Source: an uncultured Pseudomonadales bacterium
GTDB taxonomy: Bacteria; Pseudomonadota; Gammaproteobacteria; Pseudomonadales; Azotimanducaceae
Assembly (NCBI GenBank): GCA_958295875.1
Contig: OY282379.1
Location: forward strand, 682,001 to 746,000
Length of the DNA stretch: 64,000 nucleotides
Direction of reading: 5' to 3'
In this document: one piece after another, positions 1 to 9,730 of the stretch
How positions within the stretch are numbered: the stretch's first letter is position 1
How the letters are laid out: every line of letters begins with the position of its first letter
Position numbers and translations under genes: made by a program
The notes under the pieces: model-generated
Told to the model about the DNA's origin: nothing
The model's input: only the letters and a program-made list of their open reading frames with translations
Databases searched by the model: none

Positions 1-2
1 AA

Positions 3-440
3 CGCGGCGAAGCGCTGCCGGTGGATTTCCGCAACCGCTTCATCTACTACGTCGGCCCAGTGGATGCAGTGCGCGACGAAGTGGTGGGGCCCGCCGGGCC
101 AACGACGGCCACGCGCATGGACAAGTTCACCCGCATCATGCTGGAGCGAACCGGGCTGTTGGGCATGATCGGCAAGGCCGAGCGTGGCCCCGAAGGCATC
201 GCCGCCATCCGCGACCACGGCGCCGTGTCGCTCATCGCGGTGGGGGGCGCCGCGTATCTGGTCTCCAAGGCCATCGTCAAGTCCACGCGGCTCGCCTTCG
301 ACGACCTCGGCATGGAAGCGATCAACGAGTTCGAGGTGCGCGACATGCCGGTGACGGTGGCGGTGGACGCGGGCGGGGAATCCGTGCATCTGCAAGGGCC
401 GCGCGAGTGGGCGCAGCGCATCGCCGCCGCGAACGTGTGA
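3..440 (+). CDS. Class I fumarate hydratase, C-terminal part (5' end outside window)
   Basis: The frame is open from the first bases and ends at TGA 438-440. The translation (LPVDFRNRFIYYVGPVD, then GPAGPTTATRMDKFTRIMLE and GMIGKAERG) matches the C-terminal swivelling domain of iron-sulfur class I fumarases of the FumA/FumB type. That domain helps bind fumarate or malate; the cluster cysteines would lie upstream, outside the window. About 145 residues are visible of a protein usually near 500. The GTG codon at 21 is internal to the family alignment and is not the start. TCA-cycle, cytoplasmic. The related L(+)-tartrate dehydratase is the main alternative. Confidence 0.88.
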   Translation, partial: RGEALPVDFRNRFIYYVGPVDAVRDEVVGPAGPTTATRMDKFTRIMLERTGLLGMIGKAERGPEGIAAIRDHGAVSLIAVGGAAYLVSKAIVKSTRLAFDDLGMEAINEFEVRDMPVTVAVDAGGESVHLQGPREWAQRIAAANV

Positions 441-559
441 CTGCGGCTGGCCTGAGCCGGTGGCGGGGCGCGGTCTCCCGCTGAGTTAGCGATCGCGAAG
501 CTATTGCGGACACCATCAGAGGCTAGCCATCACGGGCGACGCGCTCCCAGGTGCCGAGA

Positions 560-1330
560 TCAGCTGGCGTAGGAAGCCTTGACGCGCTCCCAAGCGGCCT
601 TGATCTGCTGGGTGCGCTCAGTGGCGGCGCGCATCATCTCCTCCGGCAGCCCCTTGGCGGCGAGTTTGTCCGGATGGTGGCGGTTCATCATGCGGCGGTA
701 TGCCTGCTTCGCTTGGGCCTCCGTGGCGTCTGGCGAGATGCCTAGGGTGGCGAAGGCGTCTTCCAAGGGCGGGCCGTCCGCCACGGCGAGGGCGCCGGTG
801 CCCAACATGCGCTCGATGGCAGCGAAATCCTCCTCGCCGATGCCAAGCCCTTGGGCGACGCGCCACAACAGCCGCCGTTCCTCGGGATGCATGCCGCCGT
901 GGGCCAGCGCCGCCCCGAATTGAATCTCCAGGAACATGCCGACGAGGTGGCTGCCGGGGCGACACTCGCGCCGCAATTGCGCCACCACGTCGTCCAACGG
1001 AAAGTCTGGCGCTTTGCCGGCATTGAAGAGTTCCCGCGCCGCCTCGCGTTGGGCGGCGTTCAGCCCCAACCGCCCCATCACGGCGTTGGCAAGCTGAATC
1101 TCCTCCGCCGTCACTTGGCCATCGGCCTTGGCGATGCAACCCATCACGCTGAACGTCGCGCCGAAGAAGGTTGCCTGCACGCGCTCGCGGCGCCCCGCCG
1201 GCGCCGCGTTGCCCGTCCGCCCGGCACCGCCGCTCAGAGTGCCGCCCAACGCACCGCCTAGCACTGCGCCGATGGGGCCGCCAACGAAGAAGCCGAGCGC
1301 GCCGCCAACCACGGCGCCCCACCAACTCAC
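560..1330 (-). CDS. djlA: DjlA-like co-chaperone (TerB domain plus J domain)
   Basis: 256 residues. A glycine-rich hydrophobic N-terminus (residues about 5-35, GGALGFFVGGPIGAVLGGA) is a membrane anchor. A TerB-like helical domain follows at about 50-165, and a J domain sits at the C-terminus with the HPD signature (NRHHPDK). This order is that of DjlA, a membrane-bound DnaJ-family protein that stimulates DnaK ATPase. It is slightly shorter than E. coli DjlA. It faces away from the fumarase gene, with about 120 bases of unremarkable sequence between them. Confidence 0.85.
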   Translation of the reverse strand: MSWWGAVVGGALGFFVGGPIGAVLGGALGGTLSGGAGRTGNAAPAGRRERVQATFFGATFSVMGCIAKADGQVTAEEIQLANAVMGRLGLNAAQREAARELFNAGKAPDFPLDDVVAQLRRECRPGSHLVGMFLEIQFGAALAHGGMHPEERRLLWRVAQGLGIGEEDFAAIERMLGTGALAVADGPPLEDAFATLGISPDATEAQAKQAYRRMMNRHHPDKLAAKGLPEEMMRAATERTQQIKAAWERVKASYAS

Positions 1331-1371
1331 TCAAGCCACCCCAAAACTCGGCACCCGCAAACCAATCCCGC

Positions 1372-2106
1372 TCAAGGTATGGCCGCCGCGCCGCGGCCCT
1401 GCTCGCTCAGCCATGCAACGATGTGGCGGACATCATCCAACGCAACGCCCATGCTGCTCGCGCGCATCGAGGTGCCCCATGCGTCGCTTGCATGGGCACC
1501 GCGCACGCCGACGATGAAGCGGCGCAGCTGCCGGTCGTTGTACCAAGGCGCTTGGTTGGCCAACGCTGGCGCCGCGAGCGCCGGCATGCCCTCGGCGCGT
1601 TCGCCATGACAGACCGCGCAGGGGGCATAGAGCTGGGCGCCGAGCGCGGCATCGCCTTCGGCAACGGCCTCTGGCAGCGGCGCCGGCAGCGTTTCCAGCC
1701 ACGCCGCGAGCGCCGCACCCGCCGCGGCGTCAAGGGCGACGGCCGCGGCGCGCATCTCCATGCCCTCGGGGTCTTTGTCGTTGGCGCCGCGAAAACCCGT
1801 GCGAAAGCCTTCCAACTGCCGCTCGATGTAGCTCGCCCGCAAGCCGGCGAGCACCGGCCCGTCCACCAGCGCGTTGCCGCGGCCCTTGGCGCCGTGGCAA
1901 GACGCGCACTCTGTGGCGTAGAGCACTCCAGCCTGTGCGTCATCCGCCGCAGCGCCTTGCGCGACGCCGGCGAACACACCGCAAACCAAGGCAAGCGCGA
2001 AGGCCAAGGCACGGCTTGACACGATGCCAAGCGCTGGGCCGCACGGCGTCTCACGCGCCAGCGCCCGACGCCAACGCGCCCTGCCGTTGCCTAGCGTCAC
2101 CGCCAT
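1372..2106 (-). CDS. Di-haem c-type cytochrome (cytochrome c4-like)
   Basis: 244 residues with a hydrophobic stretch at about 30-50 (ALAFALALVCGVFAGVAQG) that fits a Sec signal for periplasmic export. Two haem-binding motifs are visible: CASCHG near residue 68 and CAVCHG near 165. Each is followed by a class I cytochrome fold, giving two similar halves like cytochrome c4, an electron shuttle to terminal oxidases. The drawn start leaves a long arginine-rich N-region, so translation may begin further in. It lies just downstream of the RidA gene on the same strand. Confidence 0.82.
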   Translation of the reverse strand: MAVTLGNGRARWRRALARETPCGPALGIVSSRALAFALALVCGVFAGVAQGAAADDAQAGVLYATECASCHGAKGRGNALVDGPVLAGLRASYIERQLEGFRTGFRGANDKDPEGMEMRAAAVALDAAAGAALAAWLETLPAPLPEAVAEGDAALGAQLYAPCAVCHGERAEGMPALAAPALANQAPWYNDRQLRRFIVGVRGAHASDAWGTSMRASSMGVALDDVRHIVAWLSEQGRGAAAIP

Positions 2107-2131
2107 CTGAATGGATCTCTTGCGCCAGCGC

Positions 2132-2689
2132 TCAAGGCATGGTGGCGGCGACGGCTTCGATCTCCACCCACATGCCGTCCGCCACCAAGCCGGCCACTTG
2201 CACTGCGGAGCGCGCCGGCAGGCGGGGCTGCGCTTCGGTGCCGAAGAACTGCGTGTACGCCCGCATCATGCCGGCAAAATCCATCTTGCCGTCAAGTTCC
2301 GGGTCGCCCACCAGAAACACGGTGAGTTTCACCACGTCGCCCATGCCCAGCCCCAACTCCGCGAGGGAATCCTGCAGGCGGGTGAGCACGCTCATGGTCT
2401 GCGCCTCCGTGTCGCCCCAATAGGCACGGCTGCCGGCTGCGGCATCGGGGTTCATGGGCTGGGGCACCATGCCGCTGTGGTGGATGAGGCGGGCGTGCGC
2501 CGGCGTCTCCACGGCGCGGGCGATGGGAAACGTGGAACCGCCGCCCAGCGGATGACGCTCGATGCCGTCCGCCGCCGCGGTCGCCGCGGCATCGTCCGCG
2601 GCGGCGCCTGGCGCCATCCACAGCGCTGCCGCCAGCGCCACGGCCATGCCCAGCATGTTGCGGCCGATGTTGCGTTGCTTGCTCTTCAT
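2132..2689 (-). CDS. RidA/YjgF-family protein, exported
   Basis: The ATG at 2689 is preceded by AGAGGA at a good distance, so I chose it over an upstream in-frame ATG. Residues about 8-32 form a signal peptide (MLGMAVALAAALWMAPGAAA). The mature part holds the RidA fold, including the C-terminal PARSAVQVAGL stretch whose arginine is the one that binds the 2-iminoacid substrate in this family. Typical RidA proteins are cytosolic imine deaminases of about 130 residues; this one is predicted to be periplasmic. It sits directly downstream of a TAT-exported amine oxidase, whose product would be an imine, so the two could act in sequence. That link is inference. Confidence 0.8.
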   Translation of the reverse strand: MKSKQRNIGRNMLGMAVALAAALWMAPGAAADDAAATAAADGIERHPLGGGSTFPIARAVETPAHARLIHHSGMVPQPMNPDAAAGSRAYWGDTEAQTMSVLTRLQDSLAELGLGMGDVVKLTVFLVGDPELDGKMDFAGMMRAYTQFFGTEAQPRLPARSAVQVAGLVADGMWVEIEAVAATMP

Positions 2690-2714
2690 GGGATGTCCTC
2701 TAGGTGGTTGACTG

Positions 2715-4283
2715 TCACGCCGCCGCGCGCTCGCGGGCATTGATGTCCGCGAGCGCATGGTGCGCCGAGGCGATGGCGCTCTCCTGCCAGCCCGGCAGGT
2801 GGCTCACTTGATCGCCAATCATGTAATGCCGCCCCGCCGGGCGCTGCAAGGTGGGGAAGTGCTCGCGCATGTCCGCCGGCGTCCAAGTGGCGGCGCAGCC
2901 GAGCATGTGGTTCATGCGGTGCCAAGCGACGCTCACGCCGCTCTCAAGCTCGCGGCGGTAGTGCGGATGGATCTTCTCGCCCTGCCTGATGGCCGCTTCC
3001 AAGCGCTCGCTCGGCGTCAGCCGCGCCAGCCGGGCGCCGGCGTCGTAGTCGAACACATAGGCGCCGAGGATGACGCCTTTCTCGCCGTGGATGTCGTGCG
3101 GCGGATACCAGATTTGCGTGATGTCCTGGCTCGTCCACGAGATGCCGCCGTAGATGCCTTCGTCTTCCCAGAAACGCCGCCGCGCCTGAAAGGCGATCTT
3201 CATCAGCTTGCCCCGCGCCGGCGCCGCGAGCGCCCGCACATAGGCGGCGGGAAAGTTGTGCGCGAGCCCGGTGACGAGATGCGTGGGGATGCTGTTCAGG
3301 CAGTAATCCGCCTTCAAGGATCGCGGTGCGCCGCGCGCGTCGGCGTAGGCGATGTCCACCCCATCTTCCGAGAGTGCGATGCGCTGCACCGGGCACCCGA
3401 ACTGCACGCCGTCGCCAACGCGCTCCATGAAGGCGTCCACGATGCGGTCCATGCCGCCCACCGGCTGCATCATGGGCGCCGCTTGATCGAAGAATTCGCC
3501 CCAGTGCATGAACTCGCGCCAGAAGCTGGTGTTGAGCAGCTGCACCGGGTCCAGAGGCGTGTTCACAACGCCGGCGGTGACCATGCCGCCACTCACCAAA
3601 CCGCCGCGGCTCGACCCCTTGTAGGTGAAACCGCCACTCAAATCCCCATAGACGCGGGCAAACTCGCGCAGGCGCTCCAAGTCATCCACGGTGAGGGGCG
3701 CTGCGAGCGCCGCGGCATCGACGGATTTGGCCAACAGCTCCGCCATGAAGCCGCGCGCATCCGCCATGTACTCGCGATGGCGCACCGCCTTGCCGTCGAA
3801 GCCGGCGTCGTCCTGCACCCAAGCGCTGTAGTTCTCGTTCACGAACAGCTCAAGCGCCACGCCGAACTCGCGGCAATACCGCAACAACGTGCGGTGATGG
3901 CCGGGAATGCGCGCCGGGCCGGCGTTGAAGTAGAGGTTTGGATGGTCGTCGAAGGCGCATACCTGACGGCTGCCGAGTTCATCCACCACATCGCCGCGGC
4001 GCACCGTGAGGTTCCTGCCCCCAGCGCGGGGAGATGCTTCCAGCACCGTGCAGCGATGCCCGGCTTTGCGCAGCTCGTAGGCCGCCGCCAAGCCGCCGAT
4101 GCCGGCGCCGAGCACGGCCACATGCAGCCCGCCATTGCGCCCCGGTGCCAAGTTGAGCGGCTGCGCGGCAGCCACCGCTGGCATGAGGCCCAACGCCTGC
4201 GCGGCCGCATGGACCGCGGCCGCGCCGCCAGCGGCGCCGACGGCGAGGAGCGCGTCCCGGCGCGATAGTGTTCCGTCACTCAT
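2715..4283 (-). CDS. Flavin-dependent amine oxidase with TAT signal
   Basis: 522 residues. A twin-arginine motif (SRRDALLAVG) and hydrophobic segment open the protein, so it is probably exported folded with its cofactor. The dinucleotide-binding motif GAGIGGLAAAYELRKAG is at about 57-73, followed by LEASPRAGGR, typical of FAD monoamine and L-amino-acid oxidases. The C-terminus (GDQVSHLPGWQESAIASAHHAL) is the conserved flavin-binding end of the family. The substrate cannot be told from sequence. The gene is followed by the exported RidA protein; the 148 bases upstream hold no gene. Confidence 0.87.
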   Translation of the reverse strand: MSDGTLSRRDALLAVGAAGGAAAVHAAAQALGLMPAVAAAQPLNLAPGRNGGLHVAVLGAGIGGLAAAYELRKAGHRCTVLEASPRAGGRNLTVRRGDVVDELGSRQVCAFDDHPNLYFNAGPARIPGHHRTLLRYCREFGVALELFVNENYSAWVQDDAGFDGKAVRHREYMADARGFMAELLAKSVDAAALAAPLTVDDLERLREFARVYGDLSGGFTYKGSSRGGLVSGGMVTAGVVNTPLDPVQLLNTSFWREFMHWGEFFDQAAPMMQPVGGMDRIVDAFMERVGDGVQFGCPVQRIALSEDGVDIAYADARGAPRSLKADYCLNSIPTHLVTGLAHNFPAAYVRALAAPARGKLMKIAFQARRRFWEDEGIYGGISWTSQDITQIWYPPHDIHGEKGVILGAYVFDYDAGARLARLTPSERLEAAIRQGEKIHPHYRRELESGVSVAWHRMNHMLGCAATWTPADMREHFPTLQRPAGRHYMIGDQVSHLPGWQESAIASAHHALADINARERAAA

Positions 4284-4431
4284 GCTCGCGCCACCACTCC
4301 CGGCACACCAGAGCTACCAGCAAATGAAACGACTTTGCCCGGCGCCGCGCAACCGCGTGATTGCGCCGACCTTGCCGGGAAACGCGGCACCAACGAGCGC
4401 CACTGCCGCAACACAAGCCCATCGGAGCGCG

Positions 4432-6321
4432 TCAGCGCCGTTGCAGCGCTGCCAGATTCTCGAACTGCGCCAACGCCTCCGGGTTCGCCAGCGCACCCAC
4501 GTTCTTCGGTTGGCGGCCATGGATGAGCTCCCGCACCGCGAGCTCGGCGATCTTGCCGGAGCGCGTGCGCGGCACATCCGCTACCTGCAGGATCACCGCC
4601 GGCACATGGCGCGGCGATGCGTTCTCGCGAATGCGGCGGCGCAGCTCGGCGCCGAGCGCCGCATCCAGGCACACCCCTTCGCGCAGCGTGACGAACAGCA
4701 CCACGCGGGTGTCGCCCTGCCATTCCTGTCCCACACACAGCGCCTCCGTGACGGCATCCACCGCCTCCACCTGCCGGTAGATCTCGGCGGTGCCGATGCG
4801 CACGCCCCCTGGATTCAACACGGTGTCGCTGCGGCCGTGGATGATGACGCCGCCATGCTCGGTGAACTCGGCGAAATCGCCATGCGCCCAGATGCCTGGG
4901 AACTTCTCGAAGTAGGCGCCGCGCAGCTTGGCGCCGTCCGGATCATTCCAAAAGCCCACCGGACGCGACGGGAAGGACTTGCGGCACACCAACTCGCCCT
5001 TGCCGCGCGGCAGCGGCGCGCCGTCTTCATCCACGATGTCCACCGCCATGCCGAGGCCCTTGCACTGCAGCTCCCCGGCGTACACGGGCAACAGCGGATT
5101 GCCCAGCGCAAAGCAGGAAATGAGATCCGTGCCGCCGGAGATGGATGCCACCGGAACGCCCGGCTTCACTGCTTCGGCCAAGTAATGGAAGCCCTCGGCC
5201 GGCAGCGGCGAGCCCGTGGATAAGATGGCCCGCAGCGATTCGAGCCGGTGGCTCTCACGTGGCTTCCTGCCGGCCTTTTCGAGCCCGGCGAAGTACTTGG
5301 CGCCGGCGCCAAACACGGTGATGCCCTCTGCGTCAATGAGGTCCATGAGCGCCGTTGGCGTCGGGCTGAACGGGGCGCCGTCGTAGAGCACCAACGTGCA
5401 GCCGCTGGCGAGGCCGCTCACCAGCCAATTCCACATCATCCAGCCGCAGGTGGTGAAGAAGAACAGCCGATCTTCCGGGCGCAAATCGCAGTGCAGCCGA
5501 TGCTCTTTCAGGTGCTGCAGCAACGTGCCGCCAACGCCATGCACGATGCACTTCGGCGCCCCGGTGGTGCCGGATGAATACAGGATGTAGAGCGGGTCGT
5601 CGAAGGCGCAGGCGGCGAAATCCAGCGCCGTCTCCGAGCGTTCGCGGATGATGCGGGCGATGTCCTCCGTCCACAGCAAGCCGTCGATGGATGGGATGGC
5701 GGCGCGTGCTTCCAGCACCTTCGGGGCCACATCGAAGTCCTTGCCCCCGTAACGGTAGCGGCGGGTGCCAATCAAGAGCTTCGGGCCGATCTGGCCGAAG
5801 CGGTCCACGGCGCCTTGGCTGCCAAAATCCGGCGAGCAGGAAGACCAGACCGCGCCCAAGCTGGCCGCGGCGAGCATCGCCAGCACCGCTTCCGCGCCAT
5901 TCGGCAGCCAGCCGGCCACGCGGTCGCCTTGGGTGACGCCGCGCTCGCGGAACTCCGCCGCAAGCCTTGCGACGGCCAAGTGGAGCTCGGCGTAAGAGAG
6001 CGCTTGCCGCCCGCCGGCCTCAAAGCGCGCCACCAACGCCGGCCGGTCATCCCGCCAGCGCAGCAGGTTCTCCGCGTAGTTGAGCCGCGCGCCTTCGAAC
6101 CAACGCGAACCCAAGAAGTCTTCGCCGTTGGCGAGCGGCGTGGCGGCCGTGGCGCTGGCGATGACGCCGCACTCCTGCCACACCTGATTCCAGAAGGCGC
6201 CGCGTTCGCGCACAGACCAATCGTGCAGCCCAGCGTAGTCCCCGCAGCCGGCGCGGCGCATGAAGCCTGCTAGCTGCGATTGCGCCGCGTCCGGCGCTGG
6301 CGTCCAAAGGGGTTCAGCCAC
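4432..6321 (-). CDS. Acetoacetate-CoA ligase
   Basis: 629 residues, close to the usual length for acetoacetyl-CoA synthetase. It activates acetoacetate with ATP and CoA in ketone-body or short-chain acid metabolism. Visible adenylate-forming-enzyme motifs include [15 protein letters not shown] (P-loop-like A3 motif), the ISGGTDL segment and [20 protein letters not shown] (A8 hinge). The catalytic lysine region is near the C-terminus (RTRSGKIAE). The acetyl-CoA synthetase-like N-terminal domain is present. It ends 30 bases upstream of where a GST gene on the same strand begins its tail, so cotranscription with the two GST genes is possible. Confidence 0.9.
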   Translation of the reverse strand: MAEPLWTPAPDAAQSQLAGFMRRAGCGDYAGLHDWSVRERGAFWNQVWQECGVIASATAATPLANGEDFLGSRWFEGARLNYAENLLRWRDDRPALVARFEAGGRQALSYAELHLAVARLAAEFRERGVTQGDRVAGWLPNGAEAVLAMLAAASLGAVWSSCSPDFGSQGAVDRFGQIGPKLLIGTRRYRYGGKDFDVAPKVLEARAAIPSIDGLLWTEDIARIIRERSETALDFAACAFDDPLYILYSSGTTGAPKCIVHGVGGTLLQHLKEHRLHCDLRPEDRLFFFTTCGWMMWNWLVSGLASGCTLVLYDGAPFSPTPTALMDLIDAEGITVFGAGAKYFAGLEKAGRKPRESHRLESLRAILSTGSPLPAEGFHYLAEAVKPGVPVASISGGTDLISCFALGNPLLPVYAGELQCKGLGMAVDIVDEDGAPLPRGKGELVCRKSFPSRPVGFWNDPDGAKLRGAYFEKFPGIWAHGDFAEFTEHGGVIIHGRSDTVLNPGGVRIGTAEIYRQVEAVDAVTEALCVGQEWQGDTRVVLFVTLREGVCLDAALGAELRRRIRENASPRHVPAVILQVADVPRTRSGKIAELAVRELIHGRQPKNVGALANPEALAQFENLAALQRR

Positions 6322-6350
6322 GCGGCCGCCCCCGGTGGACGCCGCTCCCC

Positions 6351-6968
6351 TCAGCGTGCGCGCGAGGCTTCAATGGCCTTGATGGAGTCCCGCTCCTTCA
6401 GCTTCGCCACCATCCCGGCGTAGCCTGGAATGTCGTCCGCGAGGGCCCAGCCGAACAGCTTCTTGGCTACGCCATCCGCGAGCGGCACGGAAAAGTAGGC
6501 GGCAAGGTCTGCATAAGTCGGCTCCGCGCCGGCAATGTACGGCGCGAAGCTGGCGCGACGGTTGAGCGCGGCAACGCCCTGCTTGAGGTTGGCCTTCGCC
6601 GTTTCCTTCACCTCGTCGCTCACCGTGCCGCCGAAGAACGCCTCGCGCAGACACGGCCGCGCGGCGAGGTCGATGTACAGTTCGATGTACTTCATCAGCT
6701 CCCGCACCTGTGCGCGTCCCAAGGCATCCGCCGGATACAGGCTGCCGCCCAAGTGCTCCGCCACGTAGTCCACGATGGCGGAGGATTCCGTGAGGGCGGT
6801 GCCGTCCACCTCCAAGGCGGGCACCTTGCCCAAGGGGCTCACGGCCAAGTACGCCTCGTCTTGGGAAGGCATCGTGCGCACATCCTCGAACTCAGCGCCG
6901 GCTTCAAGGAGCGCGGCCTTGGCAATGTTGTAGTAGTTGCTGACTGGGAATCCGTGGAGTTTGAGCAT
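6351..6968 (-). CDS. Glutathione S-transferase family protein (first of two)
   Basis: 205 residues. The N-terminal thioredoxin-like domain shows FPVSNYYNIAKAALLEAG, then the cis-proline segment GKVPALEVDG and the glutathione-binding ESSAIVDYV. An all-helical C-terminal domain follows. This is the standard cytosolic GST layout and size. The N-terminal S-N-Y-Y region probably supplies the residue that activates glutathione. It is the downstream member of a tandem GST pair; the two are clearly different in sequence, so this is not a recent duplication. Confidence 0.85.
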   Translation of the reverse strand: MLKLHGFPVSNYYNIAKAALLEAGAEFEDVRTMPSQDEAYLAVSPLGKVPALEVDGTALTESSAIVDYVAEHLGGSLYPADALGRAQVRELMKYIELYIDLAARPCLREAFFGGTVSDEVKETAKANLKQGVAALNRRASFAPYIAGAEPTYADLAAYFSVPLADGVAKKLFGWALADDIPGYAGMVAKLKERDSIKAIEASRAR

Positions 6969-7005
6969 GGCTGCCTTATCGCGGCTCCAAAGTGGAGAGC
7001 GGATT

Positions 7006-7617
7006 CTATTGCATCGAGATGGCAGTCTGGAACGCCGGCCGCGCCGTGATGCGCTCCACGTACCCAGACAGGCTCGTCATCTCGTCGGCGACGCAACCCA
7101 TGCGATTGCTCATGAAGCAAGCGTGGCCAAGCATCACGTCCGCGGCGGAGAAATCGCCGATGAGGTAATCCTTGCCGGCCAACGCCTCATCAACCGGCGC
7201 CAACGCCTTGCCGAGCAAGCGCTGCGCCTGGCCGAGCACGGTGGCGTCGCGGCGCTCCGGCGGCAGCAACAGGGTTTGCACCACAATGGTGTTCACCGGC
7301 GGCATCACCATGCCTTCGCAATAGTGAAACCATTGCAGGTAAGCAGGGTAGGTCGGCGCGTCCACCGCCGGCTTCAGGCCGCCGTTGCGATGTCGTTCCA
7401 AGACGTACTCGACGATGGCGCCGGATTCGTAGATGCGCACGTCGCCGTCGTCCAGCACCGGCACCCGGCCCAAAGGATGGCGCGAACGGTGCGCGTCAGA
7501 CTTCAAGTCCTTCGGGTGGAAGGCCATCTTGTTCACCTCGTAAGGCAGCCCAAGCTCCTCGAGCAACCAAATGATGCGGCCGGCGCGGGAATTGGGGGCA
7601 AAGTGGACTGTCAGCAT
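7006..7617 (-). CDS. Glutathione S-transferase family protein (second of two)
   Basis: 203 residues with the GST pattern: an N-terminal thioredoxin-like domain (HFAPNSRAGRIIWLLEELGL), cis-proline motif GRVPVLDDGD, ESGAIVEYVLE, and a helical C-terminal domain containing the GDFSAADVMLGH N-capping-type motif. The S-R-A region resembles theta/beta-type bacterial GSTs. It is transcribed ahead of the other GST. Probable roles are detoxification or an isomerase step in catabolism; the substrate is unknown. Confidence 0.85.
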   Translation of the reverse strand: MLTVHFAPNSRAGRIIWLLEELGLPYEVNKMAFHPKDLKSDAHRSRHPLGRVPVLDDGDVRIYESGAIVEYVLERHRNGGLKPAVDAPTYPAYLQWFHYCEGMVMPPVNTIVVQTLLLPPERRDATVLGQAQRLLGKALAPVDEALAGKDYLIGDFSAADVMLGHACFMSNRMGCVADEMTSLSGYVERITARPAFQTAISMQ

Positions 7618-7742
7618 CAGTTTCTCCCATCACGTTGATGCGCGGCTCGGCCCGGCGGGCCGCCGCGCCGCGATTGTCCCACACTCGGCGCGGCGGCGAC
7701 GGTTATGATGGCCCGCTTCCTGCTTCCCGCCCTCCCTCGCGC

Positions 7743-8990
7743 ATGGCTTCACCCCCTCTCGACATGGCCGCGGCGCGGCGCATCATGGCGCGTTGCGACG
7801 CCTTGGCGGAACTGTCGGACCTCGCCACAGGCATCCGCCGGGTGTATCTCTCCGCCGAGCATCGCCTCGCGAACAAGCGCGTCGGCGCTTGGATGCGCGA
7901 AGCTGGCATGGCGGTGTGGCAAGACGCCGCCGGCAGCATCTGCGGCCGTTACGCGGGCAGTGTCGAGGACGCGCCGGCGCTGGTGGTCGGCTCGCATCTG
8001 GACACGGTGCCCAATGCCGGCCGCTACGACGGCATCTTGGGCGTACTGCTGGGCATCGCCGCGGTCGAGGCGCTGAACGGCCAAGCGCGGCGGTTGCCGT
8101 TTCCCGTCGAGGTGGTGGGATTCGGCGAGGAAGAAGGCGTGCGCTTCGGCACCACCCTCATCACCAGCCGCGCCTTCGCCGGCACTTGGGATGCCAACTG
8201 GCTCACCCTGCGCGACGCTGCCGACGTGGACTTGGCGGCCGCCATGAAAGGTTTCGGGTTGCCCCCTGAGGCGATTGCGGACGCGAGCCGCGCCGCCAAC
8301 CCCCCGTTCGCCTACTTGGAGCCCCACATCGAGCAAGGACCAGTGTTGGAAAACCGCAACTTGCCGCTCGGCGTGGTGAATGCCATCGTCGGTTGCCGGC
8401 GGTTTCTAGCGCGGGTGGACGGGGCGGCCGGGCACGCCGGCACCATGCCCATGCGCCTGCGGCGCGACGCCTTGGCCGGCGCGGCGGAAGCGGTGACGCG
8501 GCTCGAAGCCTTGGCACGGCGGCGCGACGCGGTGGCGACGGTTGGGCAATTGGATTGCCGGCCGGGCGCGGTCAACGTGGTGCCGGGCACGGTGGAGTTC
8601 TCCGTGGACGTGCGGGCGGGGGACGACGCCCGCCGGGACGCGCTGGTGGCCGAGTTCGAGGCCGAACTCACCGGCCTCTGCGCGGCACGCAACCTAGTCC
8701 TAAGCTGGCGCGAAACCCACGACGCCAGCGCCGCGCAGTGCGCTCCGTGGCTTCAAGCCGCGTTCTCCGATGTGCTGCGCGAACTCGGCACCGAACCCTT
8801 GAGCCTCGACAGCGGAGCCGGCCACGATGCGATGGCCGTGGCGGAGCTCTGCGACGTGGGCATGTTGTTCATCCGCTGTGCCGATGGCGTGAGCCATCAT
8901 CCAGATGAATCGGTGACGGCCACAGACGTGGCGTGGGCGCTCGCGGCGCTGCAAAGGACGCTGGAGCACATCGCCCAGATGCGGACGTGA
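7743..8990 (+). CDS. M20-family amidohydrolase (allantoate / N-carbamoyl-L-amino acid hydrolase type)
   Basis: 415 residues from ATG 7743; longer upstream frames lack a good start. Metal ligands of the M20 di-zinc site are visible: GSHLDTVPNAGRYDG (His and Asp), GFGEEEGVRFG (Glu pair) and a C-terminal histidine in GVSHHPDE. The dimerisation-domain motif GAAGHAGTMPM is present. This layout fits AllC/HyuC enzymes, which hydrolyse allantoate, N-carbamoyl amino acids or beta-ureidopropionate with release of ammonia and CO2. No purine or hydantoin genes adjoin it, so the substrate is open. Confidence 0.85.
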   Translation: MASPPLDMAAARRIMARCDALAELSDLATGIRRVYLSAEHRLANKRVGAWMREAGMAVWQDAAGSICGRYAGSVEDAPALVVGSHLDTVPNAGRYDGILGVLLGIAAVEALNGQARRLPFPVEVVGFGEEEGVRFGTTLITSRAFAGTWDANWLTLRDAADVDLAAAMKGFGLPPEAIADASRAANPPFAYLEPHIEQGPVLENRNLPLGVVNAIVGCRRFLARVDGAAGHAGTMPMRLRRDALAGAAEAVTRLEALARRRDAVATVGQLDCRPGAVNVVPGTVEFSVDVRAGDDARRDALVAEFEAELTGLCAARNLVLSWRETHDASAAQCAPWLQAAFSDVLRELGTEPLSLDSGAGHDAMAVAELCDVGMLFIRCADGVSHHPDESVTATDVAWALAALQRTLEHIAQMRT

Positions 8991-9013
8991 TCGGAGGGGG
9001 GGGGGATGCCGCC

Positions 9014-9571
9014 TCAAACCGGCGGTGAACTCCACTCCCGGCACGCAACCACGATGCGCACGCCTTGGCGCGTCGCCTCGATGCGGCCCGGCAACACCTG
9101 CCCGCCGACATCGCGCCACGCCGTGACTGCAACGCGCCAGCCAAGCTGCTCGAACGCGCCACGCCCATGCACCCGCACCGGCCAGCTTGGCGCCGGACGC
9201 CCGGTCACCCAAGCGGAGAAGGCGGCCAGCGGCGCGGACCAGCCGAGTTCTCGCTGCATTAGCGCCTCGGCATCGCCGTCGAAGACGGCCACGCCATGCG
9301 CATTCACCAGCGTCAGCCCGCCGCCGGCGCCGATGAGCCGCGCGCGGCCTTGGCCGAGAGGCCCCCACAAATCGACTTCAAAGCCGGCTGCGAATTGGCG
9401 CCAGAAGAAGTTGCCGGATTGGGCGCGGCCATCCTGCGACACGCTGAAGCGGCCACGCAGGTCGAACGCCACCTCGCCGGAAGGCGCCGGCGGTGGCGCC
9501 ATGCGGGTGGCACAAGCGCCAGACAGCAAGGCCGCCGCGAGCGCCAAGCCAAGGCTGCGCCAAGCCGCCAA
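9014..9571 (-). CDS. lolB: Outer-membrane lipoprotein receptor LolB
   Basis: LolB takes lipoproteins from the periplasmic carrier LolA and inserts them into the outer membrane. A signal peptide ending in the lipobox LLSGAC is visible. The mature domain (FDLRGRFSVSQDG, NFFWRQ, WGPLGQGRARLIG, CREWSS at the end) matches LolB. There is no ATG near the signal peptide. I placed the start at TTG 9571, giving a short signal; another TTG at 9652 would give a long N-region. The gene faces hemA, the usual gammaproteobacterial arrangement. Confidence 0.8.
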   Translation of the reverse strand: MAAWRSLGLALAAALLSGACATRMAPPPAPSGEVAFDLRGRFSVSQDGRAQSGNFFWRQFAAGFEVDLWGPLGQGRARLIGAGGGLTLVNAHGVAVFDGDAEALMQRELGWSAPLAAFSAWVTGRPAPSWPVRVHGRGAFEQLGWRVAVTAWRDVGGQVLPGRIEATRQGVRIVVACREWSSPPV

Positions 9572-9730
9572 TCGATGGCGAAGCTGCGCCCCGTTGCCGC
9601 GCCGCGCCGGGCGCAGCAGCCGGGCGCGCGCGCCGCCGGCGCCAAGGCGCAACGGAGGGCTGGCACGGCAAGGCCATTGCCGCCCTTCTGCTATGATTGC
9701 CGTTTCGCGCTCCAACCCGCCTACTCCTAC

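Noticed and set aside
2757..4268. 503-codon plus-strand frame
   Set aside because: Antisense to the flavin amine oxidase, which has clear FAD motifs.
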